From Phaeobacter cretensis (GTDB lineage: Bacteria; Pseudomonadota; Alphaproteobacteria; Rhodobacterales; Rhodobacteraceae): 64,000 nt of DNA. Every line of letters starts with the position of its first letter. The stretch's first letter is position 1. Shown piece after piece: positions 50,746-58,744 of the stretch. A program made the position numbers and the translations under genes. The notes under the pieces were generated by a model that worked only from the letters and a program-made list of their open reading frames with translations, was not told the DNA's origin and made no database searches. Location of the stretch: the NCBI RefSeq assembly GCF_047372505.1, contig NZ_JBKBEU010000001.1:3224001-3288000 (forward strand), read 5' to 3'.

Positions 50746-51231
50746 ATGTTTGATCTTGGGTGGACCGAACTTATGGTTATCGGCGTTGTGGCGCTGATTG
50801 TTGTCGGGCCCAAGGACCTGCCGGTTTTGTTCCGCAATGTTGGACGATTCGTGGGTAAGGCCAAGGGTATGGCACGTGAATTCAGCCGGGCCATGAATGA
50901 CGCTGCTGATGAGACAGGCGTCAACGATATGGCCAAAGGACTGAAGGCCGCCGCCAATCCTATGAACACTGCAATGGATGGCGTAAAGCAGGCGGCGCAG
51001 GACATGGCGAAGTCAATTGACCCAACCAAGTTTGACCCGGATAGCGAAACGGGGAAACTGGCGGCTGAACGGGCTGAAGACGCTAAGAAAATTCAGGCAT
51101 CGACTGCCCGGGCAGCAGCAGACCGTAAGGCACGTGAGGCTGCAGAAGCGCAAGCCAAGGCTATTGAAGCGGAGGCCGCACTGGCTGCCACCGACGCCCC
51201 AGCTGCGCCAGAAAGTGAGACCAAAACATGA
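50746..51231 (+). CDS. tatB: Sec-independent translocase protein TatB
   Basis: Substrate-receptor partner of TatC, 161 residues. N-terminal MFDLGWTELMVIGVVALIVVGPKDLPVLFRNVGRFVGKAKGMA is the TatB helix-hinge-amphipathic region. An Ala/Lys/Glu-rich helix follows. It starts six bases after tatA and overlaps tatC by four. Confidence 0.96.
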   Translation: MFDLGWTELMVIGVVALIVVGPKDLPVLFRNVGRFVGKAKGMAREFSRAMNDAADETGVNDMAKGLKAAANPMNTAMDGVKQAAQDMAKSIDPTKFDPDSETGKLAAERAEDAKKIQASTARAAADRKAREAAEAQAKAIEAEAALAATDAPAAPESETKT

Positions 51232-52202
51232 GTGCGTCTGAAGATATTGACGACAGCACAGCGCCGCTGATTGAGCATCTTGCAGAACTGCGCACCCGTC
51301 TGATCCGGGCGGTGGGTGCCTTTATCGTGGGTATTGTGCTGGCGTTTACGGTTGCGGAACCGATCCTGCAGTTCCTCCTTGTCCCGATAGAGGAGACGTT
51401 GCGCAACCTTGGTGATCCGTCTCCGACACTTCAGTACACCAGCCCACAGGAATATCTTTTTACACTGTTTCGGATCTCCATGGTGTTCGGATTTGCACTG
51501 TCCTTTCCTGTGATCGGCTTCCAGCTTTGGCGTTTTGTTGCGCCGGGTCTCTACAAAACGGAGAAGAATGCGTTTCTGCCGTTCCTTATTGCCTCGCCGG
51601 TGATGTTCCTTCTGGGGGCGAGTTTTGCGCATTTCGTGGTTACACCGCTTGCGATGGCCTTCTTTCTTGGCTTTGCTGATGTGTCGTCAATCTTTGCCAA
51701 CCTGATGTCCAATGCGGTCAGCAGCCTGCCCGCAGACGCGGCGGTTGTTCCGGAAACCACCGATGGGGTGCGCATTACCTTCTTCGGTAAGGTGAACGAG
51801 TCGCTGGATATCACACTGAAGTTCATTATGGCCTTTGGCCTGTGCTTTCAGTTGCCGGTTCTTCTGACGCTCATGGGGAAAGCCGGTTTGGTCAGCGCCG
51901 AGGGGTTGGGTGGTGTGCGCAAATACGCCGTTGTTGCCATCCTTGTGTTGGCCGCCTTGGTGACGCCACCGGATGTGATTACGCAAGGGATCTTGTTTAC
52001 GGTTGTCTACGGTCTCTACGAGATCTCGATCTTGCTGGTGCGCCGGGTGGAAAAGGCGCGCGAAGCCAAGCTCCGGGCCGAGGGTTACTATGACGACGAA
52101 GACGACATCGGCGAAGAGATGGATATGCATCCTGAAGACGACCCGCTGATGGATGAATTTGACGACAAAGAAGAGAACGGCGAAGACAATAACTCTAAGT
52201 AA
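51228..52202 (+). CDS. tatC: Sec-independent translocase protein TatC
   Basis: Six-helix membrane protein that recognises twin-arginine signals. 324 residues. It starts with DDSTAPLIEHLAELRTRLIRA and contains FRISMVFGFALSFPVIGFQLWRFVAPGLYKTEKNAFLPF and GVRKYAVVAILVLAALVTPPDVITQ. It has a long acidic cytoplasmic tail after residue 270 (DDEDDIGEEMDMHPEDDPLMDEFDDKEENGEDN), longer than in E. coli. A terminator follows. Confidence 0.97.
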   Translation: MSASEDIDDSTAPLIEHLAELRTRLIRAVGAFIVGIVLAFTVAEPILQFLLVPIEETLRNLGDPSPTLQYTSPQEYLFTLFRISMVFGFALSFPVIGFQLWRFVAPGLYKTEKNAFLPFLIASPVMFLLGASFAHFVVTPLAMAFFLGFADVSSIFANLMSNAVSSLPADAAVVPETTDGVRITFFGKVNESLDITLKFIMAFGLCFQLPVLLTLMGKAGLVSAEGLGGVRKYAVVAILVLAALVTPPDVITQGILFTVVYGLYEISILLVRRVEKAREAKLRAEGYYDDEDDIGEEMDMHPEDDPLMDEFDDKEENGEDNNSK

Positions 52203-52223
52203 TTCCTTCCAGAACTGACAATG

Positions 52224-52251
52224 AAAGGCGCGCTGGCAACGGCGCGCCTTT
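52224..52251 (+). terminator. tatABC terminator
   Basis: AAAGGCGCGC (52224-52233) and GCGCGCCTTT (52242-52251) form a perfect ten-base stem with an eight-base loop, 22 bases after tatC. Confidence 0.8.
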
Positions 52252-52352
52252 GTCGCGGTCTAGGTGCATCGCCTTGCTGCGAGATCTGCTGCCCTCTTGC
52301 TCGCCCAGTCGGAACATGATTTGACGCCGATAACCCACCGATGGAGACACCC

Positions 52353-52808
52353 ATGGACCAGAAAAAACCCACCCGCGTTGTTCTTTCCAGTGACCACGCA
52401 GCAATTGAACTGCGTCAGGCTATTGCGGAGCATATCGAAGCAAACGGTTGGGACGTCGTTGATATTGGCCCGACAACCCCTGAAAGCACCCATTACCCCA
52501 AGCATGGAGCGGCTGCGGCAGAACGTGTGGCATCGGGTGATTGCGATTTGGGCATCATCCTCTGCGGTACCGGGCAGGGCATCATGATGGCTGCGAATAA
52601 GGTCAAGGGCGTTCGCTGCGGTGTGTGTTCCGAAACCTTTTCAGCCAAGATGATCCGTCAGCACAACAATGCAAATATGCTCTCAATCGGGGCGCGTGTG
52701 GTTGGCGACAGCCTGGCGATTGAAATCGTGGATGCCTTTCTGAATACCGAATTCGAAGGTGGCCGACACGCAACCCGAGTTGCCATGATCGAGCCACAGG
52801 ACGGCTGA
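52353..52808 (+). CDS. rpiB: Ribose-5-phosphate isomerase B
   Basis: Interconverts ribose-5-phosphate and ribulose-5-phosphate. 151 residues of the RpiB/LacAB fold: LSSDHAAIELRQAI, DIGPTTPESTHYP, LCGTGQGIMMAANKVKGVRCGVCSETFSAKMIRQHNNANMLSIGARV with the active-site Cys/Thr and His residues. ATG 52353 is favoured because GGAG lies six bases upstream; ATG 52341 would add four residues. Confidence 0.94.
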   Translation: MDQKKPTRVVLSSDHAAIELRQAIAEHIEANGWDVVDIGPTTPESTHYPKHGAAAAERVASGDCDLGIILCGTGQGIMMAANKVKGVRCGVCSETFSAKMIRQHNNANMLSIGARVVGDSLAIEIVDAFLNTEFEGGRHATRVAMIEPQDG

Positions 52809-52853
52809 GGGTGCCTTGCGGCAACGTGACCAAAGAAACGGAGGCTTTCTTCT

Positions 52854-53696
52854 ATGGATGAGACAAGCTTGACCCGCATCGCCGATGCGCTGGAACGGAT
52901 GGCGCCTGCGCCGCTCAAGGCTCCCGATTTTGCTGCTGCCTCCGCTTTCGTCTGGCATGTGGCACCGGACCGGTTAGAGGCAGTGGAAACTGTGAACCGG
53001 GTCGATCTGGAGCTGCTATTGGGGATTGATCGCGCACGGGACACTCTGCTGGATAACACACGCCGCTTTGCCGCCGGGTTTGGTGCGAACAATGCGCTGT
53101 TGTGGGGCGCACGGGGTATGGGGAAATCCAGCCTTGTGAAGTCGATCCATGGCAAATTGTCTCCGGAGTTCCCCGTGCTAAAGTTGGTGGAACTGCAGCG
53201 CGAAGACCTGCCATCGGTTGCGCGCCTGTTGAGCCATCTCCGCACGACAGCAGAGCGGTTTATCCTGTTTTGTGATGATCTGTCATTCGGGCATGATGAT
53301 CAGCACTACAAGAGCTTGAAGGCTGTATTGGACGGCGGCATCGAAGGACGGCCCGATAATGTGCTGTTCTACGCGACCTCAAACCGCCGCCACCTTATGC
53401 CACGAGACATGATCGAAAACGAGCGGTCCAGCGCTATCAACCCCTCCGAAGCGGTTGAGGAAAAGGTCTCTCTTTCGGATCGGTTTGGTTTATGGCTGGG
53501 CTTTCATCCTTGTGATCAAGATGAATACCTCGCCATGATTTTGGGGTATTGCACGGTATATGGGGTCGAAGTCTCAGAACATGAACTTCGTGCCGAAGCC
53601 ATTGAATGGCAGGCTACGCGAGGCGCACGTTCGGGCCGGGTAGCCTGGCAGTTCTTCACTGATCTTGCTGGGCGGCACGGGGTCGTGGTCTCCTGA
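52854..53696 (+). CDS. DUF815-family AAA+ ATPase
   Basis: A 280-residue P-loop ATPase. Walker A GARGMGKSSLVKSI (about residues 84-97), Walker B ILFCDDLSF, sensor-like FYATSNRRHLMP, and Arg-rich RDMIENERSS followed by SLSDRFGLWLGFHPCDQDEYL match the DUF815 (helicase-loader-like) family. Its cellular role is not known to me. It lies 45 bases after rpiB, probably co-transcribed, and converges on nlpD. Confidence 0.88.
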   Translation: MDETSLTRIADALERMAPAPLKAPDFAAASAFVWHVAPDRLEAVETVNRVDLELLLGIDRARDTLLDNTRRFAAGFGANNALLWGARGMGKSSLVKSIHGKLSPEFPVLKLVELQREDLPSVARLLSHLRTTAERFILFCDDLSFGHDDQHYKSLKAVLDGGIEGRPDNVLFYATSNRRHLMPRDMIENERSSAINPSEAVEEKVSLSDRFGLWLGFHPCDQDEYLAMILGYCTVYGVEVSEHELRAEAIEWQATRGARSGRVAWQFFTDLAGRHGVVVS

Positions 53697-53799
53697 CAGA
53701 CAACCTGTGCGTCCGCGCCGCGCTATCATCCAGAATAAGAAGGGCGCTCACAGAAATCTGGGGCGTCGTTTCTCAATCTAGGACCATCGTATTAAGCGG

Positions 53800-55011
53800 T
53801 TATTGAAGATAGGGCAGTGGGTCGACGCTCTCAAAGCCGTTACGCACTTCAAAATGGACATAGGCTGATGGCCCGTCACGCAGGGCCGCGATGGTCTGGC
53901 CACGCGAAACCGTGTCGCCCTTGTTCACTTCGATCTTATCGACATTGGCATAGACGGTCAGGAGTTTGGCATCATGCCGGACGACGATGATCGGAATGTT
54001 GTTCGAATCCTTGGTGATAGCCGCCACTGTTCCGCCATCGGCAGCCTTCACCGGGGCACCAGCAGCGCCGGCAATATCAATGCCGTCATTTTTGCCCTTG
54101 GCGTAGGTGCGGGTGATCTTGCCCTTGACCGGATAGGTCATTGCAGCAGTTGAGCTACGTGTGGGAGCAGGTACTGCTACCTTGGGCAAATCCTTGGGGA
54201 CCACAGCGGCGGGGGCCACTGTTTCCTGCGGCAGGGGCTTTGTCGCGCTTGGCGGGGTAGGCGTGTTGGTGCCTTCTCCCGGAGCAGTCGTCGCAGCTGT
54301 TGCTGCGGCTGCCGCCTCCTTACGTGGGGCGGGCTGGTCTTTCAATGGGATCAGCAAGAACTGGCCTTCGCGAATGGCAAAGTCACTACCCAGCCCGTTC
54401 CATTCCGCCAGAGATTTTACCGGCACTTGATAGAGCCGCGAGACGGTATAAGCCGTTTCGCCGCGTTTCACCTTGTGGCGTACGGGTTCTGGTCCGCTTT
54501 GTACCTGCGGCTTGCTGGCCGTGGCCGGAGACGCCAGTGGCGCAGTGCTGACACTGCCGCCAGCGTTCGGAGTTGTTGATGGCGCGCTGTCGATGGCATC
54601 TCCCGCTAGCGACGCAATATCGACATTGCCGTTGCTGTTACCAGCGGTAGCAGTGCCTGGTGCGCGTCGAGGCAGGGCGATGACCTCTCCTTGGCGCAGG
54701 GCATCATCGGTCTTCATGCCGTTGAATCTTGCCAGTTCGCCCGCGGGCAGACCAATTCGGCCTGCTACATCACTCAGAGTATCACCACGACGGGCAACAG
54801 CAACTTGATAAGACGGGTACGTGATCAGCCCTTTTGCATCGGGCTTCGGTCGGTTGACTGTGGCAGTCTGGGCGGCCTTGGTGGTGTTGAAGGCACCAAT
54901 TTGGCCACGCAAGTCATAGTCCAGCGGAGCTTCGCAAGCGGCCAGTACAGCCACCAGCGGCAGCGCCATCAGCACTTTGCGACTGGGGCGGTTGGGTGCA
55001 ATCAATGTCAT
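53800..55011 (-). CDS. nlpD: NlpD-type lipoprotein with two LysM and a degenerate M23 domain
   Basis: A 403-residue envelope protein that would bind peptidoglycan and activate an amidase at division. Lipobox VLAAC (C26), LysM 1 at about 69-114 (YQVAVARRGDTLSDVAGRIG), LysM 2 at about 178-225 (HKVKRGETAYTVSRLYQVP), an Ala/Thr/Pro linker, and an M23/LytM domain at about 305-400. Catalytic metal ligands look lost: the HxxxD site reads NDGID, and the YAHL His reads YANV, leaving only VHFEVR. This fits an activator rather than a hydrolase. It sits below surE-pcm, the classic order. Confidence 0.9.
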   Translation of the reverse strand: MTLIAPNRPSRKVLMALPLVAVLAACEAPLDYDLRGQIGAFNTTKAAQTATVNRPKPDAKGLITYPSYQVAVARRGDTLSDVAGRIGLPAGELARFNGMKTDDALRQGEVIALPRRAPGTATAGNSNGNVDIASLAGDAIDSAPSTTPNAGGSVSTAPLASPATASKPQVQSGPEPVRHKVKRGETAYTVSRLYQVPVKSLAEWNGLGSDFAIREGQFLLIPLKDQPAPRKEAAAAATAATTAPGEGTNTPTPPSATKPLPQETVAPAAVVPKDLPKVAVPAPTRSSTAAMTYPVKGKITRTYAKGKNDGIDIAGAAGAPVKAADGGTVAAITKDSNNIPIIVVRHDAKLLTVYANVDKIEVNKGDTVSRGQTIAALRDGPSAYVHFEVRNGFESVDPLPYLQ

Positions 55012-55146
55012 TTCGCTCTCCTCGGAACGCCGTTCCCGTCTTGCGGGCCCCCATTATCCCTGGGGTTTGCCATAGTCAGTCGGTCAGCCACGTGGTTCGG
55101 CTTGGATCTCTCCTGGCCATTGGGTGGGCGGATCTTGCCCTTTCCT

Positions 55147-55794
55147 TTACGTGTCTTTGCCGATCCCCTCAAGCAGGGGAACAAAACGCACCGGGCGCAA
55201 TTCGTCGTATTCTAGCCCACTGACGGTTTTTTGAACACGGATCAGGGTCTGTACAGTGTCGGACTGCCCCACGGGCACAACCATAATACCCCCTGTCTTG
55301 AGCTGCGCCAAGAGAGGTCCGGGCGGATCCTCGGCGGCTGCGGTCACAATGATTCGATCAAACGGGGCCTGTTCGGGCAGGCCGTGGCTGCCATCTCCAA
55401 CCAAGGAAGTTAAGTTGGACAGGTGCAGTTGATCAAAGATCTGGCGCGCCTCACGTACAAGCCGTGCATGGCGATCCACGGTATAGACGCGGCGCGCCAG
55501 CTTGCTGAGAATTGCGGCCTGATAGCCCGATCCAGTACCGACCTCCAGAACTGTGTCGCGAGGTGAGATCTGCAAAGCCTGTGTCATCAAACCGACGACA
55601 GAGGGCTGCGAAATCGTCTGACCACAAGCAATTGGCAAAGGCATGTCTTCATAGGCTCGCGCGGAAAATAGGCCTCGGACAAAAGGGCCGCGATCCACTT
55701 GTTCCATCGCGTCCAGAACTTGCGCGTCCGTCACCCCGCGCGATCGCAAGGCGAAGAGAAACTGCATCTTGGTTTCAGCCGTGGGGCCTGTCAT
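55147..55794 (-). CDS. pcm: Protein-L-isoaspartate O-methyltransferase
   Basis: Repairs isoaspartyl residues in aged proteins by SAM-dependent methylation. 215 residues. It shows MQFLFALRSRGVTDAQVLDAMEQVDRGPFV, PLPIACGQTISQPSVVGLMTQAL, and the SAM motif VLEVGTGSGYQAAILSKLA. It overlaps surE by four bases (55791-55794), and nlpD follows after 135 bases. Confidence 0.95.
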   Translation of the reverse strand: MTGPTAETKMQFLFALRSRGVTDAQVLDAMEQVDRGPFVRGLFSARAYEDMPLPIACGQTISQPSVVGLMTQALQISPRDTVLEVGTGSGYQAAILSKLARRVYTVDRHARLVREARQIFDQLHLSNLTSLVGDGSHGLPEQAPFDRIIVTAAAEDPPGPLLAQLKTGGIMVVPVGQSDTVQTLIRVQKTVSGLEYDELRPVRFVPLLEGIGKDT

Positions 55795-56573
55795 TCAATG
55801 CCCTTCAGGCGCTCCAGCGCATCGTTTGCTGTCAGGTCTGCCCGCATTGGCGTGACTGAGATATAGCCCGCAAGATTTTGCGCGGCGTCGCTGCCCTCCG
55901 CGGTGGCGATATGCTGGTTGCCGCCACGGATCCAAAGATAGCGCCGACCATTGGGAGAGGTCTGCTCCTCTGCAGAGAAATGGCTGCCGCGCCGAAAGCC
56001 TTGCGGTGCAATTCGTCGCCCTTTGACGTCTGCAGCGGCTACGGGTGGGAAGTTTATGTTATAAAACAATCGGTAATCAGCATCGTCTTTAGCCTGGGTT
56101 GCCAGAATGTCCCGAACGAGATCGGCCCCGTGGATGGCAGCCGCTTCAAACGGGTTCTCCGACTGCGCATTTTCGGGCCCGAAATACTGCGATAGTCCCA
56201 TGGAGGGTATACCCTGTAACGCTGCTTCCATCGCACCGCCAAGTGTTCCGGAATACAGCGCGTTTTCGGCTGAGTTATTGCCCCGGTTTACGCCGGATAG
56301 AACCAGATCGGGTTGGTGATCTTTCATCACCACGTGCAACCCCGCCAGAACACAATCGGCGGGGGAACCTTCGGCGGCAAAGCGGCGTTCACCCAGTTGG
56401 CTCAACATGAACGGGCGGGTGTAGCTGATGCAATGGCCAACACCTGATTGCTCAAACGCGGGGGCAACAGTCCAGACCTCGCCATCCGGGCCAGCCACAT
56501 CTTGGGCGATCTGTTCCAGAACTGCCAGACCGGGGGCGCTGATGCCATCATCATTGGTGATCAGAATTCGCAT
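55791..56573 (-). CDS. surE: 5'-nucleotidase SurE
   Basis: Survival-protein nucleotidase, 260 residues. It has the metal-binding N-terminus MRILITNDDGISAPGLAVLE, the VAPAFEQSGVGHCIS loop, and VLSGVNRGNNSAENALYSGTLGGAMEA. ATG 56573 begins the conserved domain; in-frame sequence before it (to 56789) has no conserved character. Operon surE-pcm-nlpD on the minus strand. The region 56574-56826 holds only a presumed promoter. Confidence 0.96.
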   Translation of the reverse strand: MRILITNDDGISAPGLAVLEQIAQDVAGPDGEVWTVAPAFEQSGVGHCISYTRPFMLSQLGERRFAAEGSPADCVLAGLHVVMKDHQPDLVLSGVNRGNNSAENALYSGTLGGAMEAALQGIPSMGLSQYFGPENAQSENPFEAAAIHGADLVRDILATQAKDDADYRLFYNINFPPVAAADVKGRRIAPQGFRRGSHFSAEEQTSPNGRRYLWIRGGNQHIATAEGSDAAQNLAGYISVTPMRADLTANDALERLKGIE

Positions 56574-56826
56574 GAGCTTGGCCTCTCGTCTGGCATTGGC
56601 AGGCATTGTTTCTGGCGTGAATACGCCGATCCTCACCTGCGACCTGAATAAGATGTGGGGCAAAAGGGGGCAAGCTTTTCCCCATCGTGACCTCGGGCAA
56701 GTCTCGACGTGGCGATGCCTGAGGCACAGAGGCCACAGGTTTTTCGTGCCATCCGGAGAGCGAATGTAACCGGAGCCGCTACAAGGCACCAGTCGGCGGT
56801 TTTTCGCGGATCTATCTGGTTGGGTG

Positions 56827-57480
56827 TTAGGTCTTGTCGGTCAGGATCTGGGGCAGCAGCCGTGCGGCCTCGCTCTGTGGGGTGGCAAGAACATCCCGGT
56901 CTTCACCCGGAAAGAACCGCGCACGCACGGCCGTTGCCATTGGACTAGGTGCCAGGACCTGCACGATAGGCCCCGTTTTAGCTGTTTCGGCCTGCCAGCT
57001 GTTGGCAAGCGACATCTGCGCCGCTTTTGTGGCTCCGTAAGCACCGAAGAACTTTTCGCTGGCGCGGGGGTCATCAAAGAATACGGCCTGGCCTGTCTGG
57101 CCAAGCAACGGCGCGACATAGGGGATCAGTACGGAGGTCGCCGTGGCGTTGATGGCCATGGACTTCTGCCAATCCTTGGGCGCAACAAACTGTGCGGGGC
57201 TGAGTGGTGCCGCGTGGATTGCGGTGTGCAGCCAGAGGTCGAGATGGCCCCAGCGATCATATATGCCCCGGCACAGTGTCGCCATGGCCTCAGGTACTGT
57301 GATGTCCATGGGGGCGAGTGTGGCGGATCCGCCTACGGCCTTGATCCGGTCGTCTAGCTCTTCCAGCGCGCCTGTGGTGCGCGCCACGGCAACAATGTGA
57401 TGCGTTGGCGCGAGGGCTTCTGCAAGAGCCGCGCCCAGGCCTCGAGAGGCCCCGGTGATGAGAGCAAGTTTCTGTGTCAT
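56827..57480 (-). CDS. SDR-family short-chain dehydrogenase
   Basis: A 217-residue SDR with GASRGLGAALAEAL near the N-terminus, MDITVPEAM, a His/Thr segment LHTAIHAAP replacing the usual NNAG, and an intact catalytic YGATKAA with Tyr and Lys. The pattern is like YciK-type SDRs of roseobacters. Substrate unknown. ATG 57480 starts the Rossmann fold; an upstream opening at 57531 adds 17 basic residues. Confidence 0.87.
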   Translation of the reverse strand: MTQKLALITGASRGLGAALAEALAPTHHIVAVARTTGALEELDDRIKAVGGSATLAPMDITVPEAMATLCRGIYDRWGHLDLWLHTAIHAAPLSPAQFVAPKDWQKSMAINATATSVLIPYVAPLLGQTGQAVFFDDPRASEKFFGAYGATKAAQMSLANSWQAETAKTGPIVQVLAPSPMATAVRARFFPGEDRDVLATPQSEAARLLPQILTDKT

Positions 57481-57558
57481 GTGCGCCTTTTGCGGCGCGA
57501 TGCGGCGCGGGTCAAGGGGCCAAAGCCGCACATGTCCTCGGTTACGCTGCTATTCCGA

Positions 57559-57828
57559 TCAGCTGCCCGGCATTTCGATACGCGACGCTTTTCCGTTTTT
57601 TTGCAGGATCACGCCGTCGGCATCGATGGCAATGACTTGGCCACCCGACAGCCGACTGCCACGGGTCACGACCTTGGTGCGGCCACTTGGCATCCGCATC
57701 ATGGCGCTCAGGTTGTTCTTGACACCAAACAGGCCCAGCAGGCTGAGGTGGTTACGGCGTAGCGCATCTTTCTGGGTGGCATGACCTGCGACATTCGCAG
57801 GCGTTGTGCCGCTTTCACGATTGGCCAT
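57559..57828 (-). CDS. Small protein resembling a GspC/PilP homology region
   Basis: An 89-residue protein. After a short basic N-terminus comes HLSLLGLFGVKNNLSAMMRMPSGRTKVVTRGSRLSGGQVIAIDADGVILQKNGKASRIEMPGS, a pattern similar to the small beta-domains of type II secretion GspC and type IV pilus PilP, usually part of longer proteins. Here it stands alone with no export signal. ATG 57828 gives the compact form; a longer frame to 57915 looks unconserved. No secretion or pilus gene is nearby. Confidence 0.65.
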   Translation of the reverse strand: MANRESGTTPANVAGHATQKDALRRNHLSLLGLFGVKNNLSAMMRMPSGRTKVVTRGSRLSGGQVIAIDADGVILQKNGKASRIEMPGS

Positions 57829-58064
57829 TCTGGGAACAGTGTCTTTCTTTTGGGGGATCGATATGAATTTGCGGTGGGCTATCAGGTGCCACTTCCGGCG
57901 AACAGAGGCGCGCAATGCACCGGCAAAGCCATGCCGGTGTGCGCCAAAGCTCTGCGCGAACCCTTGCGCATCAACAAGGTCAGCCCTGTGCTATTGCACA
58001 CAGGCCCTTGAAATTTGAAGTCAAAAGGCAGGAGATTGCGTTTAATCATAGCGTGTGCGAAATG

Positions 58065-58087
58065 CGATGCCTGCCGTTCAGGCATCG
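58065..58087. other. Hairpin overlapping the stop of the DUF2199 gene
   Basis: CGATGCCTG (58065-58073), loop CCGTT, CAGGCATCG (58079-58087): a perfect nine-base stem that includes the stop codon of the minus-strand gene. It lacks a T-run. The 235 bases from 57829 to 58064 show no gene. Confidence 0.45.
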
Positions 58088-58641
58088 TAGATCAGAGAGG
58101 GCATATCGTGCCCATAGGCGTAAAGCAGGCCCAAAATCTCTTCTAGCTGAGCACCAACCATCTGCAGGTTGTGGAGCGGATGATCAGGCTCCGAGATCTG
58201 CAATTCCGGGTATTGCCCTTCCGGGCGCATATGCAGCATCGCCTCGACGGACTCGCTGCCATCTGGTGGGATGGCGTTTGCCAGCCACGCCCTTATGCTG
58301 CCAAGATCCTCGGTTTCCTGCATCTCGAACCGGTCAAGATAAGCGTCAAAATCGTCCTGGCTGAGCCGTGCCCAGGTGCCGAGGATAAACTCTTCTCCAC
58401 TTGTATCGGCAATCGGCACCGCCAGAACGGCGCGAACGAACCGCAATTTTCCTAGACGGCAAAAATCATCCGTCAGCACATCGCCAGATTGCGTCGAGAT
58501 CGCGGCATTGTCATGCACGAACATGTCTTCAGAACAGGCGTCCGGCCGATCGCAGCTGAGGCTCAGCAGCTGGGCAAAGGTCGCGCCGCAACAGCGACAC
58601 TTGCGCTGAGAGCTGAGCATGCGGGCGAGATGTGGATCCAA
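58078..58641 (-). CDS. DUF2199-like protein
   Basis: A 187-residue soluble protein with an N-terminal CRCCG zinc-ribbon-like start and LSCDRPDACSED, then FCRLGKLRFVRAVLAVPIADTSGEEFILGTWARLSQDDFDAYLDRF, and LQISEPDHPLHNLQ near the end. This matches the DUF2199 family, whose members lack a known function. It lies upstream of the PilP-like gene in the same direction but 250 bases away. Confidence 0.8.
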   Translation of the reverse strand: MDPHLARMLSSQRKCRCCGATFAQLLSLSCDRPDACSEDMFVHDNAAISTQSGDVLTDDFCRLGKLRFVRAVLAVPIADTSGEEFILGTWARLSQDDFDAYLDRFEMQETEDLGSIRAWLANAIPPDGSESVEAMLHMRPEGQYPELQISEPDHPLHNLQMVGAQLEEILGLLYAYGHDMPSLIYDA

Positions 58642-58688
58642 AGGTCGGCCTTTCGGTGGTCAAGGATATAGCCGTCGCAAAACGGCTA

Positions 58689-58716
58689 GAGGCGCCGATC
58701 CGATGACCAGCGCCTC
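58689..58716 (-). terminator. Weak hairpin terminator after purF
   Basis: GAGGCGC (58689-58695... paired with GCGCCTC at 58710-58716) on a 14-base loop, with TAGCCGTTTT following on the minus strand. Position fits purF termination, but the stem is short. Confidence 0.35.
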
Positions 58717-58744
58717 ATGAGTCGAACTGATGTCGGCTGCGCTC

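Noticed and set aside
57781..58011. 76-residue plus-strand frame between two minus-strand genes
   Set aside because: No ribosome site, no conserved-looking block, and it overlaps the N-terminus of the PilP-like gene.
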